DNA of 64,000 nucleotides from Arcicella sp038230735 (GCA_038230735.1 JBBRMR010000007.1:1-64000); one strand, 5' to 3'. Positions 1 through 9,021 are shown, counted from the stretch's first letter. A program made the numbers and translations. Notes: a model not told the origin generated them from the sequence alone.

Positions 1-129
1 GCCTGGATTGACGGATTTAAAGCGTTACTTGTAAGGTTTGAATTCTCAGTCAGAAACTGGATGTCATTGCATTTTATCGCATTCTCAGTCATTTTCTTAC
101 GCAAAATCAACAAAAAAAAGAAAGTTTAA
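1..129 (+). CDS. Transposase, C-terminal end (IS5-like), cut by window edge
   Basis: Frame 1 is open from the first base to a TAA at 127-129 and gives 42 residues. The pattern AWIDGFKALLVRFE, then NWMSLHFIAF and a basic LRKI tail, matches the end of IS5/IS4-superfamily DDE transposases, where WLDGFRxLLxRxE and a final hydrophobic helix close the protein. The catalytic residues lie outside the window, so activity cannot be judged. No terminal inverted repeat was confirmed between this stop and the next gene. Confidence 0.6.
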   Translation, partial: AWIDGFKALLVRFEFSVRNWMSLHFIAFSVIFLRKINKKKKV

Positions 130-182
130 ACAGCTTCAATGTTAGGATAAATGCCTAATGACTAATTATCGCTTAGCCACAA

Positions 183-2147
183 GTGAATATGCTGCAAATT
201 TACTCATATACATTTAAACAAATTGTTAAGACTATCTTTATAATCTTGATTGCTTTGTCGGCTGGTTACGCCCAAACTGAGAATCCGTACAAAAAAGACA
301 CTATCCGACACGGCGATTTTCCTGAAATAGCGGATACCAACAAAGTTAAAGCGGTAATGGAAGAAGTAAGCATGAAATCTAAGAAAGATAGCATCATGTT
401 TACGAGATTGAAGAAGCGTTTTTCAAAAAATAAGGTTCTTAACAGTATTTATGAGGCTCTTTTTAGAGATGTATATAATCAGAATTCGCAAGGACAGGAA
501 ATCACCAAAATTGAAGAAAACCCTTTTAAGGACTACGAAGGGCGGGTTATTCGCAAAATATTCATCAAAAGGCTTGCCGTTTTTGGGGAAAACATTGCCG
601 ATACCACCAGAATTGCTGAGGGCTTTGACCGCTTTCTGAATTCTCTGCACGTTAACACCAAAGAACACGTTATCCGAAAATCATACTTGATGTTTGATGT
701 TGGTGATATTATCAATGCGGAACAATTGCGTGATAATGAGCGTTTAACGCGGCGAAGTGCCATTTTGCACGATGCTCGTATTTTAGTGTTGCCCGATAAA
801 AAATACCCTAATTTAGTGGATATTTTGGTTCTTACCCAAGACATTTGGTCATTACTGCCAGAGGTCGGTTTTAATGGCTTTAAAGACTTTTTCTTGAGCA
901 TTAATCAGGTAAATTTCAGGGGTTTAGGTCATTCTTGGCGAAATAATTTTTATGTAAATTATAACCAAAAACCCGCCCTCGAATATTACAGTCAATACAC
1001 TATTCCATACATCGGGCGAACGTTTGTAACGGGACAAGCCGAAGTGGAACTCCGCCGACAAACTAATCATTACGCTTTACGATTATTTCGTCCATTCCTC
1101 ACGCCCGAAATGAAATTGGCGGGTGGTTTTGAAGTGAGCCATTCCCGAAATCTATTAAGTACCATTCGTGGCGAAGACGGTTCAACCTATAAAACCTCTG
1201 ACTCTACTTATCTGTATTTTCCAGTAAACAAAAATTTTCTTGATTTGTGGTTGGCTTATGCCTTTAAATTACCCTTTTTAAATAAAGAAGTACAACAGCG
1301 TACTCGCTTGATTTTGGGAGCAAGATTTGCCGATATTTCTTATACGCAACGTCCCGATGTTACGGCAGACACTAATCAACTTTACCGTAATCACCGAGAT
1401 TATTTAGTCGGGCTTGGTTTCTCAAATAGACGTTATAAAAGAGATTTTTTGATTTATGGCTTCGGTATAACTGAAGACGTACCTTACGGATATTTAGCCA
1501 GTGTTGTAACGGGTTTTGAAAATTCGGATGCCTACGGAAAACGCTATTACACTGGTATTAAACTCGCCAAAGGAGAATACATAGGCTCTGCAGGCTATGT
1601 TTATGGACTTTTGAATGCGGGGGCATATTCCAATGGAACTACAGGGTTAAGTATCGAATCCAATTATTTCAGTACTCTTCATACCTTTCGCCAACGCACC
1701 CAAGTTCGTCATTTTGTTAATGTTCGTTATGCCTTCGGAACGGATAGATATACGGGTGAATACGTGAATGTGAACCGTGAAAATGGTATTTTGGATGCCA
1801 ATAGTGATAAACTTTGGGGGACAAAAAAACTGGGATTAAACTATCAAATCGTGTTCTTTTCAAGGCTCAATTTTGTTGGTTTCAGAATAGCCCCCTTCTT
1901 TCAAACTGACTTTGCCTTTGTCAGTCCCAAAAACCAATTTTTACTCAATCAAGTGCCTTATACGGGTGTAGGCATTGGGATTCGTTTGCGTAATGAAAAC
2001 TTAACTTTTAATACTTTTCAAATCAAATTCACTTATTTTCCCAATGTTCCAGATGTAAAAACGCTCAATTTTGCTTTTAGTGATACATATAATCTTCGCC
2101 TAAAAGATTTTGATATTTCAGCCCCCGAGATTGTTCCTTTCCGATAA
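183..2147 (+). CDS. Outer-membrane BamA/TamA-like beta-barrel protein
   Basis: The 654-residue protein has an N-terminal signal peptide (hydrophobic stretch about residues 16-28, ending GYAQ). A soluble part of about 115-215 resembles POTRA modules: GRVIRKIFIKRLAVFG, then KSYLMFDVGDIINAEQLRDNERLTR. A C-terminal half rich in alternating aromatic and polar residues (about 230-654) is typical of a transmembrane beta-barrel. This is the pattern of Omp85-superfamily proteins, but the POTRA number is low, so it is probably an accessory family member and not BamA itself. The open frame begins at a GTG (183) and an ATG two codons later (189) is an equally good start. It is monocistronic, with about 245 AT-rich bases after it. 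Its cargo is unknown. Confidence 0.7.
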   Translation: MNMLQIYSYTFKQIVKTIFIILIALSAGYAQTENPYKKDTIRHGDFPEIADTNKVKAVMEEVSMKSKKDSIMFTRLKKRFSKNKVLNSIYEALFRDVYNQNSQGQEITKIEENPFKDYEGRVIRKIFIKRLAVFGENIADTTRIAEGFDRFLNSLHVNTKEHVIRKSYLMFDVGDIINAEQLRDNERLTRRSAILHDARILVLPDKKYPNLVDILVLTQDIWSLLPEVGFNGFKDFFLSINQVNFRGLGHSWRNNFYVNYNQKPALEYYSQYTIPYIGRTFVTGQAEVELRRQTNHYALRLFRPFLTPEMKLAGGFEVSHSRNLLSTIRGEDGSTYKTSDSTYLYFPVNKNFLDLWLAYAFKLPFLNKEVQQRTRLILGARFADISYTQRPDVTADTNQLYRNHRDYLVGLGFSNRRYKRDFLIYGFGITEDVPYGYLASVVTGFENSDAYGKRYYTGIKLAKGEYIGSAGYVYGLLNAGAYSNGTTGLSIESNYFSTLHTFRQRTQVRHFVNVRYAFGTDRYTGEYVNVNRENGILDANSDKLWGTKKLGLNYQIVFFSRLNFVGFRIAPFFQTDFAFVSPKNQFLLNQVPYTGVGIGIRLRNENLTFNTFQIKFTYFPNVPDVKTLNFAFSDTYNLRLKDFDISAPEIVPFR

Positions 2148-2349
2148 TTAATTTACCGTTAAATAAATAACCATAATTCCATACAATAATCTTAAAGTAT
2201 TAACTGTTTTTACATTAAATACAAATGTATATAATGTTATTGTATAGATAATCGCTATAATATGTATTTTGAAAATTATTTAATATGTTGATAGTCAATT
2301 AGTTAAAAAAGTTTATAAAATTTTAACAAAATATTAACAATCAAATACA

Positions 2350-2379
2350 TTGACATTTAATGTTTATACATTAATTTTA
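2350..2379 (+). promoter_or_regulatory. Promoter of the marR-yceI unit with palindromic operator
   Basis: TTG (2350-2352), 19 bases, then TAATTTTA (2372-2379) fits the Bacteroidota -33/-7 promoter except for the last base. Inside it lies a perfect inverted repeat TTAATG-N6-CATTAA (2357-2362 and 2369-2374) that overlaps the -7 element. A short palindrome over the promoter of a marR gene is the usual arrangement for autorepression; binding by the adjacent MarR protein is inferred. Confidence 0.5.
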
Positions 2380-2392
2380 CATCATCAAAAAT

Positions 2393-2899
2393 ATGAGTAT
2401 TGAAACAGACATAAAGCAAAATAATTTCAAATCGCCCCACATGAAGGCGATTGTGAACATTTTTTATACGAATAGTTGGTTGCAGACGGTTCAAATGGAA
2501 ATTTTTAAGCCTTTTGATTTGACTATCCAACAGTATAATGTGTTAAGAATTTTGCGAGGGCAACATCCTAATCCAATCACGGTGATTGCAATTATTGAAC
2601 GGATGATGGACAAAATGTCTAATGCTTCCAGATTGGTCGATAAATTATTGCTGAAAGATTTAGCGGTAAGAACAGAATGTCCCAACGACCGCCGAGCAGT
2701 TGATGTAAAAATTACCAAAAAAGGCTTGGATTTGTTAAATGAATTAGATGTTCTGCAAGATGCTTGGGAAAACAATTTGAAAGGTATTTCAGAAGAAGAA
2801 GCCTTACAATTGAGTGATTTGTTGGACAAAATAAGAACGCCCCAGTGCAATGAAAAGGTAAAAGAATTACAGAATCAATTACAAATACATAACAATTAA
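2393..2899 (+). CDS. MarR-family transcriptional regulator
   Basis: The 168-residue protein has the MarR winged-helix layout: an N-terminal dimer helix, a helix-turn-helix around residues 45-85 (LTIQQYNVLRIL, then MDKMSNASRLVDKLLLKDL), and the family wing signature RTECPNDRRAVDVKITKKG (the DxRR motif) near 95-113, followed by a C-terminal dimerisation helix. MarR proteins repress small regulons and usually release DNA on binding a small ligand or on oxidation. The gene lies 10 bases before a YceI gene in the same direction, so the two are probably cotranscribed from a promoter that carries a palindrome. Confidence 0.9.
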   Translation: MSIETDIKQNNFKSPHMKAIVNIFYTNSWLQTVQMEIFKPFDLTIQQYNVLRILRGQHPNPITVIAIIERMMDKMSNASRLVDKLLLKDLAVRTECPNDRRAVDVKITKKGLDLLNELDVLQDAWENNLKGISEEEALQLSDLLDKIRTPQCNEKVKELQNQLQIHNN

Positions 2900-2909
2900 A
2901 AATAAACAA

Positions 2910-3539
2910 ATGAAATCAATCAAATCTATCGCAAGCATACTAATAGTTGCATTATTCGTAAATGTAGCATCGGCTGGCGTTCCAGCGGCTGGCGTTCCAG
3001 TGGCTGGAACTCCGTCAAAAGAAGGTAAAAAAGTAACTTTGGCAGTTGATACCAAAGCCAGTAAAATTCACTGGTTGGCCAAGAAAGTAACAGGACAGCA
3101 CGAAGGAACAATCAATTTGGCTTCTGGTGCATTGATGTCTGACGGTAAGAAAGTAACGGGAGGAAATTTTGTAATTGACATGAAATCAATCGTTGCTACT
3201 GATATTACAGACCCAGAATACAACAAAAAATTCATCGGACACATCACAACAGGTGATTTCTTTGAAGTAGAAAAATTCCCAACGGCGACTTTCAAAATCA
3301 CCAAAGTAGAAGGTGCAAACATCACGGGTGATTTGACAATGCACGGCGTAACAAAATCAATGACCTTCCCTGCAAAACTTGCAATGGTGGGTGGAAAAGC
3401 AACGGCAACCGCTTCTATTCCAGTTGATAGAACAGATTTTGGCGTAAAATACGGTTCTAAGAAATTCTTTGATTCAATCGGCGACAAAGCAATTGATGAT
3501 GTGTTTAATTTGGATATTACTTTGGTAGCGGGTAAGTAA
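2910..3539 (+). CDS. YceI-family secreted lipid-binding protein
   Basis: The 209-residue protein has a signal peptide (residues 1-22, SILIVALFVNVASA) and then a YceI lipocalin-like domain (about 42-209). Recognisable features are the AVDTKASKIHWLAKKV strand, the LTMHGVTKSMTFPAKL strand typical of the family, and DRTDFGVKYGS near the end. YceI proteins bind isoprenoid or other amphiphilic molecules in the periplasm; the ligand here is not known. Just after the signal peptide the short sequence AGVP is repeated (GVPAAGVPVAGTP), encoded by a near-exact DNA duplication at about 2973-3008. It is cotranscribed with the MarR gene, and a hairpin terminator follows. Confidence 0.92.
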   Translation: MKSIKSIASILIVALFVNVASAGVPAAGVPVAGTPSKEGKKVTLAVDTKASKIHWLAKKVTGQHEGTINLASGALMSDGKKVTGGNFVIDMKSIVATDITDPEYNKKFIGHITTGDFFEVEKFPTATFKITKVEGANITGDLTMHGVTKSMTFPAKLAMVGGKATATASIPVDRTDFGVKYGSKKFFDSIGDKAIDDVFNLDITLVAGK

Positions 3540-3630
3540 AGATTAGAGTTTAATAAAATATGTTAAATTCCCGATTTTTAAATACCAAAATAGACACAGA
3601 ATCCGTTAATTAGACAGTTTCTCATTTAGT

Positions 3631-3680
3631 CCTCACAAAGAGTTTTCCTTCGGGAATGAACTTTGTGGGGATTTTTTTTA
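3631..3680 (+). terminator. Intrinsic terminator after yceI
   Basis: CCTCACAAAG (3631-3640) pairs with CTTTGTGGGG (3661-3670), with an additional inner TTCC/GGAA stem around a TTCG loop, followed by eight T residues (3672-3679). Confidence 0.8.
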
Positions 3681-3701
3681 TTTCTCCTATTTCATTTTTC
3701 C

Positions 3702-4487
3702 TCAAAGTTCTCCCTCAACTCCCAAACCAAACAAAGCAAAATCATATTTCACGGGGTCGTTTGGGTCAAGCTGTTTTAGGTTTTCCGTTAACTCAATGGC
3801 AGTTTGCCAGTCGGGTTTTGGTCTTTGGATTAAGCCCAAAATTCTCCCAACTCTATCCACGTGAACATCACAAGGACAAATTAATTGTGATGGTTTAATG
3901 GTTGTCCAAATGCCGAAATCTACTCCCTTGTCGTCCTGACGAACCATCCATCGTAAAAACATATTGATTCGCTTGCAAGAAGAGTTTCTGAGGGGCGTGG
4001 CAATATGTTTACGAGTACGTTCTGGGTAATCTTCTAGACTAAAAAAACGATTATGGAAGGCAATCAGGCTTGATTTTACGTTAATTTCATACTCAATATT
4101 TGATACAAAAAAAGCCTCTTCCAAACTCTCATGATTTTGATAAAAGTCTTTGAACCAAGCAATAAAATAGAGCGTATCAGTGGCGTTGAAGGTACGATGC
4201 TTGAAATTTAGCATCCGTTTTAGGTCAGATTCTTGGTGGTTGATGATAAAATCGTGTGGTACATTATCCATCAATTCAATTAATTCTTTACATTTATTGA
4301 TGATGGTTTTACGTTGTCCCCAAGCCAAAACCGCCGCCCAAAATCCCATGATTTCGATGTCTTGTTTTTTCGAGAAAAGATGGGGAATATAAATGGGGTC
4401 GTTAGGAATGAAATTGGGCTGATTGTATTGGAGATATTTTCTTTCTAATAAATCAATGGTTAATTCGGAGAATGGTGAACTGTCCAC
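3702..4487 (-). CDS. TIGR02757 family (DUF2400) protein
   Basis: The protein matches the TIGR02757 family found across Bacteroidota: NFIPNDPIYIPHLFSKKQD near the N-terminus, GFWAAVLAWGQRKTI, the DxHxxxRxxG element CPCDVHVDRVGRILGL and the closing DPVKYDFALFGLGV. The arrangement with conserved Cys and Asp-His resembles helix-hairpin-helix DNA glycosylases, but no biochemical role is established. The frame stays open to an ATG at 4586, but that extension is hydrophobic and is a shadow of the small ORF encoded in another frame. I chose the GTG at 4487, ten bases after the stop of that ORF, which gives about 261 residues, the usual family length. Confidence 0.88.
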   Translation of the reverse strand: MDSSPFSELTIDLLERKYLQYNQPNFIPNDPIYIPHLFSKKQDIEIMGFWAAVLAWGQRKTIINKCKELIELMDNVPHDFIINHQESDLKRMLNFKHRTFNATDTLYFIAWFKDFYQNHESLEEAFFVSNIEYEINVKSSLIAFHNRFFSLEDYPERTRKHIATPLRNSSCKRINMFLRWMVRQDDKGVDFGIWTTIKPSQLICPCDVHVDRVGRILGLIQRPKPDWQTAIELTENLKQLDPNDPVKYDFALFGLGVEGEL

Positions 4488-4497
4488 AAAGAGAGGT

Positions 4498-4662
4498 TTA
4501 AAACTTGGAAGCAATAAAAGCAATAATTTTTGATGGAATAGAAAATATCCAAACCAAAACCGTGTAAAGAAAGGCGAAAGTGGCAATGGCAGGGAACGCC
4601 AATGTATAGATTACATTGAAAACAACGTGTCCAAAAGTTATGGGTCGTTTGGGGCGTGGCAT
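4498..4662 (-). CDS. Small membrane protein, unknown function
   Basis: An ATG at 4662 opens 54 codons. The product has a basic N-terminus (MPRPKRP) and one or two hydrophobic segments (residues 12-34 and 34-52), ending ASKF. It lies directly before the TIGR02757 gene, whose best start is ten bases after this stop, so the two look like a translationally linked pair. It is too short for homology to be judged by eye. The hydrophobic pattern and tight spacing argue that it is real, but a chance ORF cannot be excluded. Confidence 0.45.
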   Translation of the reverse strand: MPRPKRPITFGHVVFNVIYTLAFPAIATFAFLYTVLVWIFSIPSKIIAFIASKF

Positions 4663-4677
4663 TTTTTTTAGTTAAGA

Positions 4678-4811
4678 GTTATCAGTAAACAGTTATCAGA
4701 ATAGACACAATGTGATATTCAAATTATACCTATTTTATTTGAACAAAACGATAAATAACGATACAATGTTTACTGATAACTGATAATTGTTTACTGATAA
4801 CTGTTTACTGA
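4678..4811. repeat. Inverted/tandem intergenic repeat (GTTTACTGATAACT type)
   Basis: GTTATCAGTAAACAGTTATC at 4678 is the reverse complement of the tract ACTGATAACTGTTTACTGA at 4793-4811, and a further tandem TGTTTACTGATAACTGATAA lies at 4768-4787. The arms could fold as a long hairpin after the LysM gene. The same word recurs at 30998-31033 and, shorter, at about 28231-28246. Confidence 0.6.
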
Positions 4812-5795
4812 CTAAGGTGTCATATAGCTGATTTCAGCCCTGATTCTTTTGTCGGAGGGGTTGAGTTTTTCAAAGGCTCTTGGTGATAATTTGATGATAA
4901 CTCTATCACTGCCAATGTCGGGTAATTTACCGATAACTTTCACCCATATACTTTGTCCGTTTGATGAATTCTTGACGTTTACTAAAGTACCCACGGGAGC
5001 TGAACGGTGGAGGGCTAAATATTTTCCAGATTTATCTTCCACATCAATCAATTCTGCCAAACCTGTTTCAACCGTTTTGCGATAACCCGATGAGGTTTTT
5101 GAGGTTTCAGAAGACGTTTTTACATCGCCACTCACTGGCTCTTCAACGGGTTTCTGAATAACAACGCTCCCGCCCGTATTGTTGCCCATATTGGTATCTT
5201 CTACTTTAACGACTTCGCCCTTTGCGGGTAAATCACCCGCTTTTTTAGCTCGATCATATTCACGAGCATCCACAATAAGTACCTGACCCTCAGCGAGTTG
5301 GTCGGTCGTGAGGTTATTCCACTTACGCAAATCTGCCATCGTTACTTTATACTTTGTTGCAACGGCGTAAAGTCCTTGTCCGCCTTCTACTACGTGCGAA
5401 ACCATTTTCACGGACTCAGTAGGAGGGATTACTGGCGTTAAAACTGGTGGAACTGTTGGCGTATATTTTGGCACGGAAGCCACCGAAATCCCCTTATAAG
5501 GAATCTTAATGGTTTGCCCCACGTTTACACTCTCGGAAATACCTGGATTCGCCACCTTAAATTCGGCAACTGAACTTCCGTAGCGTTTCACGATGGAGAA
5601 TAAAGTTTGCTTGGGTTCAACTTTGAACAAGACATAAGACTTACCACCCTCTTTTTTTAACCCAACAGAATCTTTGACGACTTCGGTTGAAAAAGACGAA
5701 AATGCGATTGATGACAAAACACAAGTGAGGGTAATCTTAGCGGCGGATGCGGGGTTATAATTCATAACCGACGAAATAGTTTTCATTTTTGACAT
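4812..5795 (-). CDS. LysM-repeat protein with RlpA-like barrel
   Basis: The protein has a signal-like hydrophobic stretch (about residues 20-37), two LysM modules (about 55-99, with QTLFSIVKRYGSSVAEFKVAN; and 132-176, with GLYAVATKYKVTMADLRKWN), a Pro/Thr-rich linker, and a C-terminal double-psi beta-barrel like RlpA (about 240-325: YLALHRSAPVGTLVNVKN, then IGKLPDIGSDRVIIKLS). LysM binds peptidoglycan; the barrel resembles lytic transglycosylases but the Asp/His catalytic pair is not evident, so a binding role is as likely. The start at 5795 overlaps the upstream gene by 41 bases; ATGs at 5786 or 5765 are alternatives, and 5765 leaves an 11-base overlap. Confidence 0.85.
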   Translation of the reverse strand: MSKMKTISSVMNYNPASAAKITLTCVLSSIAFSSFSTEVVKDSVGLKKEGGKSYVLFKVEPKQTLFSIVKRYGSSVAEFKVANPGISESVNVGQTIKIPYKGISVASVPKYTPTVPPVLTPVIPPTESVKMVSHVVEGGQGLYAVATKYKVTMADLRKWNNLTTDQLAEGQVLIVDAREYDRAKKAGDLPAKGEVVKVEDTNMGNNTGGSVVIQKPVEEPVSGDVKTSSETSKTSSGYRKTVETGLAELIDVEDKSGKYLALHRSAPVGTLVNVKNSSNGQSIWVKVIGKLPDIGSDRVIIKLSPRAFEKLNPSDKRIRAEISYMTP

Positions 5796-6507
5796 ATAAC
5801 AAAGTATCGGATTGCAAAGTAAAGGTATCTATTCCAATGCCTTCGGTGGTGGCGATGAGGTCATTTAATAAAATCTGACGGTCATGGGTTATTACCAAAA
5901 GATAATTTTGAAATAGTTTGTTGCTGTAAATATAATAAGAAATTACAATCTTGTTACCTATTTCGAGATAATCTACACCTTTTTGGGCTTCAACATTTAT
6001 TAAACGATATAAAAAATTGAAAATTGCAGGAAAATGTGGGCTGTCTTCGGGGTAATGAGTAGGGGAAGGATTTTGAGACAATTCCGCTTTTAATGAATCT
6101 AAACTCAATTTTTCCAAAATAATTTCCTGATAAACTGGCATATTATCTTCATCTAATTGATAAACTATTAAAATATTATTTTGACAATTAAAAAATACCC
6201 AACCATCAATCTTCTCTAAGATTTCGCCCGTTTGTAAATTTAAAATTAAAAGCCCTTTTGGCTCAGGTTTTTGTTGGGATGAATATTTATGCAAAACCAA
6301 ATAATTACCAAAAATACCAACCAATGCCAACCACCAAGATTTTTCGGGGCGGAGGTCTTGCCAAAGGATTTCACCATGCTGTAAATCAATAGCTGCAAAA
6401 TTGACTTGTCGAGTATTTTCATCACGCATTTCTAAAACAGCCGTATTCTCTCCGAAAGCCGTATTCCAAATTTTTCCTTGAAATGTATGTTCAAATTTTT
6501 TGAGCAT
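5755..6507 (-). CDS. DUF4905-type protein, unknown function
   Basis: The 250-residue protein has no signal peptide and is rich in beta-strand repeats with WxxD and LxTGE turns (DLQHGEILWQDLRPEK, LNLQTGEILEKIDGW), which suggests part of a beta-propeller. The family resembles DUF4905, found in Cytophagales and known only from genome annotation. The gene overlaps the start of the LysM gene downstream, so the two are translationally coupled. The family assignment is from memory of the pattern. Confidence 0.6.
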   Translation of the reverse strand: MLKKFEHTFQGKIWNTAFGENTAVLEMRDENTRQVNFAAIDLQHGEILWQDLRPEKSWWLALVGIFGNYLVLHKYSSQQKPEPKGLLILNLQTGEILEKIDGWVFFNCQNNILIVYQLDEDNMPVYQEIILEKLSLDSLKAELSQNPSPTHYPEDSPHFPAIFNFLYRLINVEAQKGVDYLEIGNKIVISYYIYSNKLFQNYLLVITHDRQILLNDLIATTEGIGIDTFTLQSDTLLYVKNENYFVGYEL

Positions 6508-6587
6508 TATTTTTGAGTATTGAGGTGTGAGTAATGAGTATTGAGTGAAATTTGGGTTTGGGTAATTATTTTCGTTATTTCACAAAA

Positions 6588-6696
6588 TTAGATTACTGAT
6601 TATACAGATTTAACGAATTGGCACGGATTTATTATACATTCATCCGACTGTGCGTCTCAACGTAAATCTGTATAATCCGTACAATCTGTGGTCTAA
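6588..6696. repeat. Long imperfect intergenic palindrome
   Basis: The left arm contains GATTATACAGATTTAACG (from 6597) and the right arm CGTAAATCTGTATAATCC (from 6661), with outer TTAGA/TCTAA pairing. It fills the space between the divergent DUF4905 gene and kdsB. It belongs in style, though not clearly in sequence, with the other long palindromes of the window. Confidence 0.6.
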
Positions 6697-6719
6697 TCAA
6701 TCTCTCAAATATACAAATC

Positions 6720-7502
6720 GTGAACAAAATATTAGGTGTTATTCCTGCTCGTTATGCTTCCACTCGTTTTCCTGGCAAGCCTTTGGTGGATATTGGCGGC
6801 AAAACCATGATTCAGCGGGTGTATGAGCAAGCCAATAAAGCAAGTTCACTCGCAAAGGTAGTGGTTGCAACGGATGATGCACGAATTTTTGACCATGTTT
6901 TATCCTTTGGTGGTGAAGCCGTAATGACCTCAACCAAGCACCCAAGTGGTACAGACCGCTGTTTTGAGACGTTCCAAATTATGGCAAAACAGGAGCGAAA
7001 AAAGCAAGGAAAATTGTACCGAAAATACGATTATGTCATTAATATTCAAGGGGATGAGCCTTTTATTCAACCCGAACAAATTGATATTTTAGCGAGTTGT
7101 TTAACCGAAAAAACGGAACTTGCAACCCTCGTAAAACGCATCGAAGACGAAGATACTTTATTCAATACTAACACCCCAAAAGTAGTTTTTGATAATAATA
7201 ACGAAGCCATTTATTTCACCCGCCAAACTGTTCCTTATTTGCGGGGAATTGAAAAAGAAAAGTGGCTTGATATGCACGATTATTTCAAACACATTGGCAT
7301 TTATGCGTACAGAGTGGATATTTTAAAGAAAATCACGAAGTTACCAATGTCTTTATTAGAAAAAGTAGAATCTTTGGAGCAGTTGCGTTGGTTATCGAAT
7401 GGCTATAAAATAAAAATTGCCGAAACTCCTTATGATAGCTTCGGCATTGATGTTCCTGCGGATTTGGTTGAAGCAATGAAAAGACTTTCATCATCTGATT
7501 GA
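6720..7502 (+). CDS. kdsB: 3-deoxy-manno-octulosonate cytidylyltransferase
   Basis: The enzyme activates Kdo as CMP-Kdo for the lipopolysaccharide inner core. The 260-residue protein begins with the nucleotide-binding signature IPARYASTRFPGKPL (residues 8-22), has VATDD (about 49-53), INIQGDEPFI (about 109-118) and the C-terminal GIDVPADL typical of KdsB. The length is normal for the family. The start is a GTG at 6720 directly before conserved NKILGVIPARY. It stands alone, convergent with the permease gene downstream. Confidence 0.96.
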   Translation: MNKILGVIPARYASTRFPGKPLVDIGGKTMIQRVYEQANKASSLAKVVVATDDARIFDHVLSFGGEAVMTSTKHPSGTDRCFETFQIMAKQERKKQGKLYRKYDYVINIQGDEPFIQPEQIDILASCLTEKTELATLVKRIEDEDTLFNTNTPKVVFDNNNEAIYFTRQTVPYLRGIEKEKWLDMHDYFKHIGIYAYRVDILKKITKLPMSLLEKVESLEQLRWLSNGYKIKIAETPYDSFGIDVPADLVEAMKRLSSSD

Positions 7503-7577
7503 TACCCATACGCTAAGAGCTTGGGTTTCAAAAGGGTATTTAGTGCAAAGTTCCATCATTAAACTTATTAATCTCAA

Positions 7578-8891
7578 CTACAATAAACTACTCAACACCA
7601 AAACCCCCAAAATCCCCACCACGGAAACAATACTTTCCATTATTGACCATGAGCGTAAAGTATCTTTAATACTCAGATTAAAATATTCCTTAAACAGCCA
7701 AAAGCCAGGGTCGTTCACGTGCGAGAACATCAAACTACCCGAGCCAATTGCCAGTACCATCAATTCTGGATTTGCACCAGTTTGTATTACCAAAGGAGCA
7801 ATGATTCCCGCCGTGGTGAGTCCCGCTACCGTTGCTGAACCTACACATACCCGTATGATTGCTGCCACTAACCAGCCCGTAATCAAGGGATTGAAGGGCA
7901 AATTTTTTAATATTACCGCAATTTCATTACTGATACCGCTTTCTATTAAAATCTCTTTTAATGCTCCTGCTCCGCCAATAATCAAGATAATCATTGATAC
8001 ATCTTTAACGGCATCGGTATAAAAACCCATGATTTTTTTCATCGAAATCCCTCTGTTTCGCCCCAAAGTGAAGGTGGCTACTGCCAAAGAAATTAGCATC
8101 ACGATGGAAGGGTCGCCAATGAAAGAACTTAAAGATTTCAAAGGAATATTATCTTTTGCTTGAAATGTCAGAATTGTGGTAAATGCCAAAAGAAAAACGG
8201 GTAAAAGGGCGGTTAAAAAGCTATTGAGGGTACTTGGCAGTTGGTCTTGCGGAAGAGTTTCATTTTGGAAAGTTGCCAATGGTTTTGAATCAATTTTTTT
8301 GAGGGTCATCGCAAAAAAAGGACCTCCCAAAATGATGGCAGGAATGGCAACAATCAGCCCGTACATCAACGTAACCCCCATATTGGCATTAAACTGTGCC
8401 ACCAAAGCAGCAGGTGAGGGATGCGGAGGCAAAAAACCGTGAGCCACCGAGAGGGAAGCCAACATGGGTAAACCAATATAAACCGCTGGCAATTTATACT
8501 GATTGACCACTGAAAAAATCAAAGGAATCATTAAGACGAATCCAACATTATAAAACAACGGAATCCCAATAATAAAACCCGTGCAAACCAAGCCCCAATG
8601 AATATTTTTTTCTCCAAAAATTCCCATCATTGTGGAGGCAATTCTTTGGGCGGCACCACTTTCGGCTACTATTTTTCCTAACATTGCTCCCAAAGCAATC
8701 ACAATTACCAAAGAACCCAACATATCACCAATTCCTTTTTGGAGAGATTTTCCAATATTGGCTAAGGGGATTCCCGTGCAGATTCCCGCCACAATGGACA
8801 CTATCAGGAAAGCCAAAAAAGGATTAATTTTTCCCCAAGTGATTAATAAAACTAATAATGCAATGCAAAGGAAGATGATAAAAAGGGTCAT
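7578..8891 (-). CDS. GntP-family gluconate/organic acid permease
   Basis: The 437-residue protein has about 12 hydrophobic segments throughout and family markers of GntP/GntT H+ symporters: GKSLQKGIGDMLGSLVIVIALGAMLG (about 48-73), HGFLPPHPSPAAL (about 151-163) and the C-terminal FSHVNDPGFWLFKEYF (about 389-404). Members import gluconate, 2-keto-gluconate, glycerate or related acids. No sugar-acid kinase or regulator lies nearby, so the substrate cannot be assigned. Confidence 0.92.
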   Translation of the reverse strand: MTLFIIFLCIALLVLLITWGKINPFLAFLIVSIVAGICTGIPLANIGKSLQKGIGDMLGSLVIVIALGAMLGKIVAESGAAQRIASTMMGIFGEKNIHWGLVCTGFIIGIPLFYNVGFVLMIPLIFSVVNQYKLPAVYIGLPMLASLSVAHGFLPPHPSPAALVAQFNANMGVTLMYGLIVAIPAIILGGPFFAMTLKKIDSKPLATFQNETLPQDQLPSTLNSFLTALLPVFLLAFTTILTFQAKDNIPLKSLSSFIGDPSIVMLISLAVATFTLGRNRGISMKKIMGFYTDAVKDVSMIILIIGGAGALKEILIESGISNEIAVILKNLPFNPLITGWLVAAIIRVCVGSATVAGLTTAGIIAPLVIQTGANPELMVLAIGSGSLMFSHVNDPGFWLFKEYFNLSIKDTLRSWSIMESIVSVVGILGVLVLSSLL

Positions 8892-9021
8892 AGTTTCAAT
8901 TAATAATTAACAACGAATAGTAATAGTGAAAAGGTAATAAGCTTCCAATTTATCACTTTTTTTAGAGAAAATCACATTTTACCTAAATACAAATATATCA
9001 AGTGATTATTAATCAAGTTTC

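Noticed and set aside
3656..3898. 80-codon plus-strand ORF
   Set aside because: Begins within the yceI terminator and runs antisense to TIGR02757.
4488..4586. N-terminal hydrophobic extension of the TIGR02757 protein
   Set aside because: It is the shadow of the small membrane ORF in another frame and is not part of the family's usual length.
7543..8022. 159-codon plus-strand ORF
   Set aside because: Antisense shadow of the GntP permease; its composition mirrors the membrane-protein codons.
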